A DNA stretch of 64,000 nt from JOPF133 sp052144935 (GTDB lineage: Bacteria > Acidobacteriota > Terriglobia > Bryobacterales > Bryobacteraceae). The stretch spans positions 1-64,000 of the forward strand of contig JBKQPR010000179.1 in assembly GCA_052144935.1 (NCBI GenBank). The letters are read 5' to 3'. This document shows positions 40,998 through 48,961 of the stretch, in pieces (within the stretch, counting starts at the first letter, position 1; each line of letters begins with the position of its first letter). Both the position numbers and the translations under genes were made by a program. The notes under the pieces are model-generated. The model was not told the DNA's origin and ran no database searches. It was given only the letters and a program-made list of their open reading frames with translations.

Positions 40998-42260
40998 ATG
41001 TTAGCAACCGCAACAGCAGAAAAGAACGCATATGAGGTCGCACTGGAGAACTTCGATCTGGCGGCAGACGCGCTAGGTCTCGAAGACGGTTTGCGAGTCA
41101 TGATCAAATATCCGGAACGCGTGCTCGCAGTGAGCGTACCGGTCCGCATGGACAGCGGCAAGATCGTCCGCTTCGAAGGGTACCGCGTGCAACACAACAC
41201 CACGCGCGGCCCGGCCAAAGGAGGCATCCGCTATCACCCCAACGTCACGGTGGATGAAGTGAAGGCGCTGGCCACCTGGATGACCTGGAAATGCGCGGTG
41301 GTGAATATCCCCTTTGGCGGCGGCAAGGGCGGCGTAACCTGCAACCCGAAAGCCATGTCGATGGGCGAACTGGAGCGCATGACCCGCCGCTACGCCAGCG
41401 CGATTTTGCCCTTGATCGGGCCGGAGAAGGATATTCCGGCGCCGGACGTTTACACAACGCCCCAGATCATGGCCTGGATCATGGATACCTACAGCATGAA
41501 TAAGGGGTATCCGGTGCACGGCGTGGTGACCGGGAAACCGATCAGCCTGGGCGGCTCGCTGGGGCGGAACGAGGCCACCGGCCGCGGCGTGTTTTACACC
41601 ACGCTATCCAGCGCGCAGCATCTCAAGATTCCGATGAAGGATGCGCGGGTGGTGGTGCAGGGCTTCGGCAACGCGGGATCGATCGCCGCCCATCTTTTCC
41701 ACCAGAACGGCGCCCGGGTGATCGCGGTCAGCGATACCCGCGGCTCGATCCGGAACGGCCAGGGGCTGGACATACCGGCGGTGATGGCGTTCAAGGAGCG
41801 CACCGGAACCGTGGCGGGTTTCCCGGGCGCGGAGAAGATTACCGCCGCGGAACTGCTGGCGCTGGAGTGCGAGATCCTGGTTCCGGCGGCGCTCGAAAGC
41901 ACCATCACGGCGGACAACGCACACGCCGTTCGGGCGCGCATCGTGGCGGAAGCGGCCAACGGGCCGGTGACTCCCGAAGCGGACCGCATCCTGGATGAGA
42001 AGGGCGTGTTCCTGATTCCGGATATCCTGTGCAACGCGGGCGGCGTGACGGTGTCGTATTTTGAATGGGTGCAAGACGAGAATCACCTCTTTTGGGACGA
42101 GCAGGACGTCAACAAACAGTTGGAGCGGGTGATGACGCGGGCCTTCGGCGACGTGCTGAAGATTCACCTGGAGCGCAAGTCGAACATGCGGCTGGCGGCC
42201 AACATGTTGGGAGTGAGCCGCGTGGCGGAAGCCGCCCAGTTGCGTGGTCTCTATCCGTGA
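40998..42260 (+). CDS. gdhA: Glu/Leu/Phe/Val-type dehydrogenase (glutamate dehydrogenase)
   Basis: A 420-aa NAD(P)-dependent glutamate dehydrogenase of the short hexameric kind, interconverting glutamate and 2-oxoglutarate plus ammonia. Motifs: VSVPVRMDSGKIVRFEGYRVQHNTTRGPAKGG in pieces, GGIRYHP with substrate-binding Lys, KCAVVNIPFGGGKGG with the catalytic Lys, GPEKDIPAPDVYT, then a Rossmann GFGNAGS near 225 and the conserved ANGPVTPEAD block near 320. The ATG at 40998 has AAGGTGGG upstream; the frame is open for ~100 more codons but is low complexity. No gltB/D or regulator adjoins it. Confidence 0.96.
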   Translation: MLATATAEKNAYEVALENFDLAADALGLEDGLRVMIKYPERVLAVSVPVRMDSGKIVRFEGYRVQHNTTRGPAKGGIRYHPNVTVDEVKALATWMTWKCAVVNIPFGGGKGGVTCNPKAMSMGELERMTRRYASAILPLIGPEKDIPAPDVYTTPQIMAWIMDTYSMNKGYPVHGVVTGKPISLGGSLGRNEATGRGVFYTTLSSAQHLKIPMKDARVVVQGFGNAGSIAAHLFHQNGARVIAVSDTRGSIRNGQGLDIPAVMAFKERTGTVAGFPGAEKITAAELLALECEILVPAALESTITADNAHAVRARIVAEAANGPVTPEADRILDEKGVFLIPDILCNAGGVTVSYFEWVQDENHLFWDEQDVNKQLERVMTRAFGDVLKIHLERKSNMRLAANMLGVSRVAEAAQLRGLYP

Positions 42261-42371
42261 GAATGGCCTCGGTTGGAAGCGGCGGGGCGTGAACCGCTCC
42301 GCCACGCAACGTTGCGCATCCCTCACCGCTGCCTCATGCCGCGCAGCCTCCTCTACCGTTCGCCGCCAGGG

Positions 42372-42830
42372 GGTTCCCGTTTCCGCCAGATCCCCGCTTC
42401 TGGCAGGGATCCGCTTCCAGGGCCTCGCTTCCCGCAGGGCACCTACCCGCAGGACCCCATATCAGGCGGGCCGCTTCCCGCGAATCCCGCTTGCGTGAGG
42501 GGTCTCGCCTCTGGTAGGACCCCGCTTCCGACGAAGTCCCACTTCCGTCAGGTCCCCGCTTCCGTCAGGGTCCCATTTCCGTCAGGGTCCCATTTCCGTC
42601 AGGTCCCCACTTCCGTCAGGGTCCCACTTCCGTCAGGGTCCCACTTCCGTCAGGTCCCCGCTTCCGTCAGGTCCCCGCTTCCGTCAGGATCCCATTTCCG
42701 TCAGGTCCCCGCTTCCGTCAGGGTCCGCTTCCGCCAGGGATGATCCCGTATCCGCCAGGTCCCCGCTTCGGCCAGGGCCCCTGCTTCCGCCGGTATCCCG
42801 CCTTCCGCCAGGGCGCCCGCTCCCCACTCG
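42372..42830. repeat. 17-bp tandem repeat array after gdhA
   Basis: The core 42543-42729 holds 11 consecutive 17-bp units, each starting TTCCGTCAGG and ending GTCCCAT, TCCCCGC or close variants. Degenerate units with CTTCCGCCAGG or CTTCTGGCAGG extend to both sides. The period is not a multiple of three, there are no spacers, and no ORF is kept through it, so it is neither coding nor CRISPR. It occupies most of the gap between gdhA and the HTH gene. Confidence 0.9.
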
Positions 42831-42898
42831 GCGGCGCAGATCTAACGTTTTTGATCCAGGCTGCAGAGGCTGCCAAAAAGGCTGCCAAAAAAAACAAT

Positions 42899-42926
42899 TT
42901 GCATCACGAATGTTTTCTGCTATTCT
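42899..42926 (+). promoter_or_regulatory. putative sigma-70 promoter of the HTH gene
   Basis: TTGCAT at 42899-42904 and TATTCT at 42921-42926 are 16 bases apart, about 40 bases before the ATG at 42966, which itself has GAGGGGAAG as ribosome site. The region is AT-richer than its surroundings. Confidence 0.5.
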
Positions 42927-42965
42927 GATATCGCTCTGGAACTCAATCAACCGCGCGAGGGGAAG

Positions 42966-43427
42966 ATGGATACAAGCGCAGAAAGTGTTCTCACTCGCGA
43001 TGAAATGGAGAGCAGGCGCCTGATGGCCGCTCAGGACCTGCAAAGGGGACTCTCGCAGTCCCAAATCGCCCGAAAATTCGGGGTTAGCCGCACGACCGCC
43101 TCGCGGTGGTATCGTACGCTGAGCGGAAAGGGAATGGAGGCGCTCCGTAAGCGCCGCGCCCCGGGGCGCCCCAGCAGACTGACTTTGGAACAGCTCACCG
43201 AGGCGACCCGTCTCTACCAGGCTGGGCCGCGCGCCGCCGGCTTCGACAGCGACCGCTGGACTACCACGCGGTTCGCCCACGCCATCAAGCAGTGCTTCGG
43301 GGTGCGTTACGATCCCGATCACGTGGGGCGGATCATGCACCGGCTGGGCTTGCGCGTGCGGACCCGTCAAAGGAGGCAGCGCCCGGAGGTGGTTTTCGAC
43401 CCGGTGTATACGCACCAGGTGGCCTGA
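42966..43427 (+). CDS. IS630-type winged-HTH protein without DDE domain
   Basis: A 153-aa protein equal to the N-terminal DNA-binding half of IS630-family transposases: a first HTH (DLQRGLSQSQIARKFGVSRTTASRWYRTL), the linker KRRAPGRPSRLTLEQL, and a winged helix (WTTTRFAHAIKQCFGVRYDPDHVGRIMHRLGLRVR). It ends after FDPVYTHQVA with no DDE catalytic domain in any following frame. It has its own likely promoter and a good ribosome site, so it may be a kept stand-alone regulator rather than a simple remnant. No terminal inverted repeats were found by eye. Confidence 0.8.
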   Translation: MDTSAESVLTRDEMESRRLMAAQDLQRGLSQSQIARKFGVSRTTASRWYRTLSGKGMEALRKRRAPGRPSRLTLEQLTEATRLYQAGPRAAGFDSDRWTTTRFAHAIKQCFGVRYDPDHVGRIMHRLGLRVRTRQRRQRPEVVFDPVYTHQVA

Positions 43428-43485
43428 TCGCGTGCCGTGCAGCTACCGGATTGCCACATGCGGCCGGTCTGCGGCCTGTCGCCGC

Positions 43486-43779
43486 TTAGGATCGCGAAAT
43501 TTTACGCGCGCGCAGGAACGAGGTGACGGCGAACCAAGCCGCTCCGAGCGTCGGGATGGCGGCGATGCAGAGGTTGACCACGGGCATCGCCGCGTCCGTC
43601 GGCGGGTGCTTCGAGTAGTCGATCAGCAAGCGCACTGTTTTCACCGCAAAGAAGATGGCGAAAACCATGAAAATAAACCCGATAAGCTCATTCCACAGCA
43701 CGCGTGTGGGCTTTACCACGGCGGGGACTACGTGTTTGATGAACTGGCGACCGGACCGGACCGCCTGACGCTGCCACAC
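43486..43779 (-). CDS. small two-helix membrane protein
   Basis: A 97-aa protein (GTG start) with two hydrophobic segments, LIGFIFMVFAIFFAVKTVRLL and VVNLCIAAIPTLGAAWFAVTSFL, and a basic C-terminus (RARKISRS). Composition and codon use look natural. No family recognised; its divergent neighbour is another small unknown gene. Confidence 0.65.
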   Translation of the reverse strand: MWQRQAVRSGRQFIKHVVPAVVKPTRVLWNELIGFIFMVFAIFFAVKTVRLLIDYSKHPPTDAAMPVVNLCIAAIPTLGAAWFAVTSFLRARKISRS

Positions 43780-43966
43780 TCGACCATCGTAACAGAACTC
43801 TCAGGCCGTTAACTTTTGCCGTGAAGTTTGGACGCCAAACTGCCGATAGAAGAGATGGTTGTGCTTGTGAAGGGGCGCTGGCTCCACTACAATCGAAACG
43901 GGTGGAGTCGAGGCCCGTGGTGGAACTATGGCGCACCGGAGCGCATCCACTAGTAAGGGAGTATCT

Positions 43967-44290
43967 GTGGACGAGCCATTGAAGCACCTCATGCAGGAAT
44001 TGGGAAACGCGATTAACGATTCCCTTTCCGAGTCCGACCGGATCGCCGAGGCGATCGGCGAAATTAAAAAGGCCGGGTACGATGTTTTCCTCGTTCTGGA
44101 GGCAACCATCGGTTTCAACCGGCGGGATGAAAACACCGGCGATGCCGAGGCGGAGGAGGACGACGAGCAGCCCGAGGTGACCGAGGAACCCAAGCGGGGA
44201 TTCGAGGCCGCCGGGAGGATCAAGTTCACCTCCCAAGACCATCGTTTCCTGCGAGCTCTCAAGATCGCCGTGGACGAGGACAACCGGTAG
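43967..44290 (+). CDS. small acidic protein of unknown function
   Basis: A 107-aa protein. The GTG at 43967 follows AAGGGA by six bases and is preferred over the upstream ATG at 43928. It is helical at the start (EPLKHLMQELGNAINDSLSES, IGEIKKAGYDVFLVLEATIGF), has an acidic middle (DAEAEEDDEQPEVTEE), and ends with FTSQDHRFLRALKIAVDED. No signal or membrane segment. Similar small proteins occur widely in Acidobacteria as far as I recall, with no known role. Confidence 0.65.
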   Translation: MDEPLKHLMQELGNAINDSLSESDRIAEAIGEIKKAGYDVFLVLEATIGFNRRDENTGDAEAEEDDEQPEVTEEPKRGFEAAGRIKFTSQDHRFLRALKIAVDEDNR

Positions 44291-44302
44291 CGGCCTGGGC
44301 GG

Positions 44303-45466
44303 TCAGCGCAACACCTCCTCGTAGACGTCCCACGTTTCGCGCACGGCTTTCTCCCAGGTAAAGCGCCGCGCACGCAATACTCCCCGTCGAGCCAGATCCT
44401 CTCGCAGTTCCGGCCGTTCGGTCATCGAACGGAGGGCCTGTGCCAGGGCCTCCGTGTCCTCTGGATCCACCAGCCAAGCGGCATCGCCCGCCACCTCCGG
44501 CAGCGCCGAACGGCTGGAAGTCAACACCGGAATTCCGCTTGCCATGGCCTCCAACACCGGCATGCCGAATCCTTCGTCCAGCGAGGGGAACGCGAACACC
44601 ATCGCGCGGGCGTACCAGCCGGCCAGGGACTCCGGAGTCACATAACCGGTCACCGCGATGCGCGCCCTGGCCGGGCTGCGTTCGATGCGCGCCAGAATCT
44701 CCTCCGCGCCATATCCCGCCGAACCCACCAGGACCAGGCGCCAGGAGCCGTCCACCGTCTCAAACGCCTCCACCAGCCGCGCTATGTTCTTGCGCTTCTG
44801 AATGGCCCCCACGTTGAGCACGATCTTCTCCCGCGCCACTCCGAGGTACCCGGTGAACTGGCCGCTGATCCGCCCGCTGAGCTGCCCGCTGGTGTGCCCA
44901 CTGGGCCCGGCGCCGGGATCGGCGGGCACGCCCGAGGGCGCCCCAGAGGACACTGGGCCCACGGGGCATCCCAGAGCTCGCCCCGCCAACCGGCGCGTGC
45001 CATGGTGCACCACCCGTACCTTATCCGCCGCCACCCCCAGCAGCGAAACCACCTGGCTCTTGGTAAATTCCGACACCGCGATGATGGCCGAGGCGCGGGC
45101 GGCCGCGTCCCGCGCCTGGGTGGCAAACCGCTCGCGAAACTCGGGGGTGGAGTATTCCCCGGTAAGCACGAAGAGGTCGTGGAAGGTGGCCACCGAACGC
45201 CGCGCGGTCACTTCCGGCAGGCGCTGGTTCAAGCCGTGGAACAGCGCGGCCCGGCGCGGCCCCAGCGGCCCAGCCAGCAGGCGCCGGCGCACGTTGCCGG
45301 GCAGCGGATCTCGCCGCGCCCGCAGGAAGCGGTGCGGCCGATAGTAAAAATGGAAGCGCGTGTCCGGGTGGGCAGCCGCCAGGCCCAGGAGGATCTCGCG
45401 GGAGTAAAGCCCCACACCGGAAAGCGCGTCACCGAGACTGTAGGTGGCGTCCAGCGCGATGGTCAA
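44303..45466 (-). CDS. group 1 glycosyltransferase with a Gly/Ser-rich insert
   Basis: A 387-aa GT4-type (GT-B fold) glycosyltransferase. It starts with TTG overlapping the stop of the sigma-54 activator (ATTGA), giving TIALDATYSLGDALSGVGLYSREIL. The N-domain acceptor loop is followed by ASAIIAVSEFTKSQVV. The C-domain carries KIVLNVGAIQKRKNIARLVEAF, then the donor-binding FPSLDEGFGMPVLEAMASGIPVLTS. Between the domains, about residues 175-225, there is an unusual low-complexity stretch with SGHTSGQLSGRISGQFTG. It probably adds a sugar to a cell-envelope polymer; coupling to a sigma-54 activator suggests regulated synthesis. Confidence 0.9.
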   Translation of the reverse strand: MTIALDATYSLGDALSGVGLYSREILLGLAAAHPDTRFHFYYRPHRFLRARRDPLPGNVRRRLLAGPLGPRRAALFHGLNQRLPEVTARRSVATFHDLFVLTGEYSTPEFRERFATQARDAAARASAIIAVSEFTKSQVVSLLGVAADKVRVVHHGTRRLAGRALGCPVGPVSSGAPSGVPADPGAGPSGHTSGQLSGRISGQFTGYLGVAREKIVLNVGAIQKRKNIARLVEAFETVDGSWRLVLVGSAGYGAEEILARIERSPARARIAVTGYVTPESLAGWYARAMVFAFPSLDEGFGMPVLEAMASGIPVLTSSRSALPEVAGDAAWLVDPEDTEALAQALRSMTERPELREDLARRGVLRARRFTWEKAVRETWDVYEEVLR

Positions 45467-46446
45467 TCCATTCCGTATTCTTTCATCTTCCGGTAGAGCG
45501 TGGTGCGCCCGATTCCCAGCATCCTGGCGGCGAGCGCGCGCCCGCCGCCCGAGGCAGCCAGGGCGGCCGCAATGGTCTGGCGCTCGCTTTCGGGAAGCGA
45601 GACCACCGGCGACTTGGGCGAGACATTGACGTAGGGGAAGTCCTCCGCTCCCTCCCGAACGACGTCCGAAAGCTGTTGCAGATCGTTGGCGGCCTGGTGC
45701 TGCTGTAATGCCGAAGGCAGATCCGAGAGACGCAGGGCTCCTTCGGAGCGCAGGGCGGCCAACCGCTCTAGACAGTGCTGGAGCTCCCGGACGTTGCCCG
45801 GCCAATCATAGGACATCAGCGTGGCGGCGATTTCGGGACCGGGATGAAATCGGCCCTCCAGGAAATGCTCGATCAGCAGAGGGATGTCCTGTTTGCGCTC
45901 GCGCAGGGGCGGCAGGTGGATGGCGAAGACATTCAGGCGGTAGTAGAGGTCCTGCCGGAACCGGCCGGCGGCCACTTCGGCTTTCAGGTTGCGATGCGTG
46001 GCGGCGATGATACGCAGATCCACCTGGCGCCATTGCAGCGCGCCCACCGCCCGGAACTCGCGCTCCTGCAGGAGGCGGAGCAGCTTGACCTGCATGTCGA
46101 CGGGCAGGTCGCCGATCTCGTCGAAGAAAGCGATGCCGCCGTCGGCCAACTCCACCAGGCCCTTCTTGTTCTCCACGGCCCCACTGAAGGCGCCCTTGAC
46201 GTGGCCGAACAGCTCGCTTTCCATGAGCGTGCCCACCAGAGAGCCGCAGTCGATGGGCACCAGTTGTCCGCAGGGGTTGGCATCGTGAATGGCGCGCGCC
46301 ACCACTTCCTTTCCGGTGCCGGTCTCTCCCAGCAGCAGGACCGGCAGGCGGCTGCGCGCGGCTTTGGCGATCAGCCGGCGGATATCTTCGATCGACGCGG
46401 ACTCTCCCACCAGCCGGTGGGCGTGACCATTTCTGGCGGTGTTCAT
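45463..46446 (-). CDS. sigma-54-dependent activator (AAA+ and Fis-type HTH, no sensor domain)
   Basis: A 327-aa bacterial enhancer-binding protein without an N-terminal receiver. The AAA+ domain shows Walker A GETGTGKE near residue 40, the sigma-54 loop as GAFSGA (canonical GAFTGA), Walker B GGIAFFDEIGDLP, and the arginine-finger region. The C-terminal Fis HTH is ALAASGGGRALAARMLGIGRTTLYRKMKEYG. Lack of a sensor means activity depends on level or on a partner, as with PspF-like proteins. The ATG at 46446 is preferred; an in-frame TTG lies at 46461. It is translationally coupled to the glycosyltransferase gene. Confidence 0.93.
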   Translation of the reverse strand: MNTARNGHAHRLVGESASIEDIRRLIAKAARSRLPVLLLGETGTGKEVVARAIHDANPCGQLVPIDCGSLVGTLMESELFGHVKGAFSGAVENKKGLVELADGGIAFFDEIGDLPVDMQVKLLRLLQEREFRAVGALQWRQVDLRIIAATHRNLKAEVAAGRFRQDLYYRLNVFAIHLPPLRERKQDIPLLIEHFLEGRFHPGPEIAATLMSYDWPGNVRELQHCLERLAALRSEGALRLSDLPSALQQHQAANDLQQLSDVVREGAEDFPYVNVSPKSPVVSLPESERQTIAAALAASGGGRALAARMLGIGRTTLYRKMKEYGMD

Positions 46447-46489
46447 AAGCGGGAGATCCAAAAGGGCAACTCGCCGCGCGGCGACCGGC

Positions 46490-46815
46490 TACATGCGCGG
46501 CGGCTGGCTACATGCGCGGCGGCCGGCTACACCCGCGGCGCCTGGCTGCGCGTGGCGGCCCGCCTGCGCGTGGCGGCCTGGCTGACCGTGGCGGCCCGCC
46601 TGCGCGTGGCGGCCCGGCTACACCCCGCGGCCCGGCTACACCCGGCGACCGGCTGCACGCGGCGGCTCGGCTACAGCCCGCAGCCCGGCTACACGCGGCG
46701 ACCCGGCTTACACGCGGCGCCCGGCTACACGCGGCGCCCGGCTACACCCGGCGGCCCCGCTGCACGCGGCGGCCCGGCTACACGCGCGGCGGCCCGCTAC
46801 CGCGTTTCGGCTAGA
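46490..46815. repeat. GC-rich short-period array between rlpA and the sigma-54 activator
   Basis: Units of about 18 bases of the form GGCGGCCCGGCTACACGC or GCGTGGCGGCCCGCCTGC recur throughout. The frame is kept in some directions by chance but yields only Arg/Ala/Gly/Pro repeats. It lies upstream of the activator on the minus strand, where a promoter would be expected, yet no sigma-70 or sigma-54 site is apparent. Confidence 0.75.
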
Positions 46816-46836
46816 GCGGTTTTCGACGAACTTCGA

Positions 46837-47505
46837 TTAAGAGTCTAGTCGGACGACGAAGGCGTTCTTCTCACCAGATTCGTCGCGGATGCGGGCGGCC
46901 AGCCCGTTGGCTCCGTCTTCGGTGGTCTCCGCACCCACCAGCACGCGCCAAACGTTGGGATTTCCCTCGCGCAGCACCAGCCGCGCCGAGCCATATCGCG
47001 AAGCCATCCGGGCGCGCACCTGCTCGGCGCTTTGGCGATTTTCATAGGCCCCTACCTGAACCGCAAATGTCCCCGCTGCCACGGGTTCCGGCGCGCGGAT
47101 CACCACCAGACGGACGCGGGCAGTGCCGGGGCCGATCATGCCGAGGGCCTCGGCGGCGGCGTGGGAAACATCGAGAATGCGGGGGGCCACAAAGGGGCCG
47201 CGGTCAATGATACGGACTTCCACCGACTTGGAGTTGCTGAGATTCTCAACACGTACCCAGGTGTTGAACGGTAGCGTGCGGTGAGCTGCCGTCATTTTCT
47301 CCATGTCGTAAATTTCGCCATCCGCGGCCGGACGCCCATGGTAGGGGTGGCCGTACCAACTGGCGATGCCGGTCTCGGTGTAGCCCGGCGCCACCGGGCG
47401 AGGCGGGACCGTGCGGACGTGCCGCTTATGAGCGCACCCCGCCAGGGTCAGGGCTAGCAGGAAGGCGGTCCACTCAATACTGCGCCAGGTCTTCAAAATC
47501 GACAT
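46837..47505 (-). CDS. rlpA: RlpA-like lytic transglycosylase lipoprotein with SPOR domain
   Basis: A 222-aa lipoprotein: signal peptide with lipobox LTLAGC at about residue 25, a double-psi beta-barrel RlpA domain (ETGIASWYGHPYHGRPAADGEIYD; AAHRTLPFNTWVRVENLSNSKSVEVRIIDRGPF; ILDVSHAAAEALGMI), and a C-terminal SPOR domain (FAVQVGAYENRQSAEQVRARMA; WRVLVGAE) that binds denuded septal glycan. RlpA proteins cleave or bind peptidoglycan during division. ATG at 47505, with a GTG two codons upstream. It overlaps the threonine dehydratase 3' end by ~32 bp. Confidence 0.93.
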   Translation of the reverse strand: MSILKTWRSIEWTAFLLALTLAGCAHKRHVRTVPPRPVAPGYTETGIASWYGHPYHGRPAADGEIYDMEKMTAAHRTLPFNTWVRVENLSNSKSVEVRIIDRGPFVAPRILDVSHAAAEALGMIGPGTARVRLVVIRAPEPVAAGTFAVQVGAYENRQSAEQVRARMASRYGSARLVLREGNPNVWRVLVGAETTEDGANGLAARIRDESGEKNAFVVRLDS

Positions 47506-48427
47506 TGCCACCCGAAATGATCACCCCCACGGAACGAAGCCCGGGGGGCAGCTTGCGGAACAGAACCGCGGCCACCGAAGCGGCGCCGCTCGGTTCCGCC
47601 AGAATCTTGAGGCGCAGCAGCAGGAACTTCACCGCGGCGCGCAACTCGGAGTCGCTCACCAGCACCACTCGTTCCACCAGGCGCTGAAGAATGGGGAAGG
47701 TCAGTTCGCCGGGCTTGGCGGCGCGGAGGCCGTCGGCGATGGTGTTGGGGTGGGGCACGCTGACGCGGGTACCGGCCTGGAGAGAAAGAAAGGTATCGTT
47801 GGCGCCCTCGGGTTCGGCGCCGAAGAGGCGGATCTCGGGGTTCAGATCGCGGGCGATGGTGGCGCAGCCGGACAGCAGCCCGCCGCCGCCCACGGGCGCG
47901 ATCAGGGCGTCCAGCGGACCGGTCTCCTGAATCAGCTCCAGCGCCGCCGTGCCTTGGCCCGCGATGATCAGAGGGTGGTCGAAAGGAGGGACGAGGGTAG
48001 CGCCGCTTTCCGCCAGAATGCCGGCGGCGATCGCTTCGCGGCTCTCCTGGAAGCGATTGTAAGTGACGATGTGGGCGCCGCGGGCGCGAGTGGCCTCCAT
48101 CTTGGAGCGCGGCGCATCTTCGGGCATCACGATGGTGGCGTGCGCGCCCACGTGGCGCGCGGCGATGGCGGTGGCCTGCGCGTGGTTGCCGGACGAATAG
48201 GCGACCACTCCGCGGGAAAGCGTCTCCGCGGGCAGGGAAAGGATCAGGTTCGACGCTCCGCGGATCTTGAATGCGCCCCCGCGCTGGAGGTTCTCGCATT
48301 TGAAGAAGGCGTGCACGCCGGACTCGGCGTCGAACCCGGCGGAGGTGAAGACCGGAGTGCGGCGCGCCAGGGGCCGGATCCGTTCCGCGGCCGCGCGCAC
48401 GTCGGCGGCTTGAATGGCAAGGGGCAT
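47474..48427 (-). CDS. threonine/serine dehydratase (PLP-dependent)
   Basis: A 317-aa fold-type II PLP enzyme. The cofactor Lys lies in the KCENLQRGGAFKIRGASN motif near residue 50; SSGNHAQA near 78 and the Gly-rich phosphate site PVGGGGLLSG near 180 are typical. Length and lack of a C-terminal ACT domain fit the catabolic-type threonine dehydratase or serine racemase group (threonine to 2-oxobutanoate). Start at 48427 (MPLAIQAADVRAAAERI); a start seven codons upstream is possible. The far longer open frame upstream runs through a repeat array and is not coding. Confidence 0.93.
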   Translation of the reverse strand: MPLAIQAADVRAAAERIRPLARRTPVFTSAGFDAESGVHAFFKCENLQRGGAFKIRGASNLILSLPAETLSRGVVAYSSGNHAQATAIAARHVGAHATIVMPEDAPRSKMEATRARGAHIVTYNRFQESREAIAAGILAESGATLVPPFDHPLIIAGQGTAALELIQETGPLDALIAPVGGGGLLSGCATIARDLNPEIRLFGAEPEGANDTFLSLQAGTRVSVPHPNTIADGLRAAKPGELTFPILQRLVERVVLVSDSELRAAVKFLLLRLKILAEPSGAASVAAVLFRKLPPGLRSVGVIISGGNVDFEDLAQY

Positions 48428-48479
48428 CTTTTTGAGGATAGCGCGCATGGGCCGCGCTCGCCGGAAACCGCAGCCTGCA

Positions 48480-48890
48480 GGCCGACGGAGGGCGACTGGA
48501 CCACCCAGGGAACCAGCGGAGGGAACGCCGGAAACGGTGGTCGGACGGCTGGGCAGATCGCGGACGGCGGCCGAGGCCGCGGCCGAGGGCGGCTCCCGGC
48601 GGGGGGAAGATTCCGGCGGCAATGAGGCCGCGGCGAAAGGGCGGCTCTTGTGGCGGAAGATCCCGGCGGCAACGAGGCCGCGGCGGAGGGCGGCTCCCGG
48701 CGGGCGGAAGATCCCGGCGGCAATGAGGCCGCGCAACGAGGCCGCGGCGAAAGGGCGGCTCGGGCGGGCCGGCGTTCCGGCGACAACGAGGGAGGGCGGC
48801 TCCCGCGGGGCGGGTGTTCCCGGCACGGCAACGAGGCCGCGGCGAAAGGGCGGCTCGGCCGGGCGGGCGTTCCGGCGGCAACGTGCCGCT
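48480..48890. repeat. GC-rich imperfect repeat array between divergent ilvA-like and alr genes
   Basis: Phrases such as GGCGGCTCCCGGCGGGCGGA, AGATCCCGGCGGCAATGAGG and CCGCGGCGAAAGGGCGGCTC recur about six to eight times in variable order with ~45-60-bp spacing. It fills the space between two divergent starts. Long frames cross it in several phases and give only Arg/Gly/Pro-rich peptides, so it is treated as non-coding. Confidence 0.75.
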
Positions 48891-48961
48891 GACCCAGCTT
48901 CGTCGCAGCTTGAGTCCTGACGAACCCGCCGAACCATTCCTCTCCCGTAGAATGGAAGAGA

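Noticed and set aside
40538..41227. Minus-strand ORFs opposite the start of gdhA
   Set aside because: They are antisense to a well-supported dehydrogenase and lack any motif.
42543..42729. CRISPR-like array of short repeats
   Set aside because: Units are 17 bp and directly adjacent with no unique spacers, and there are no cas genes nearby.
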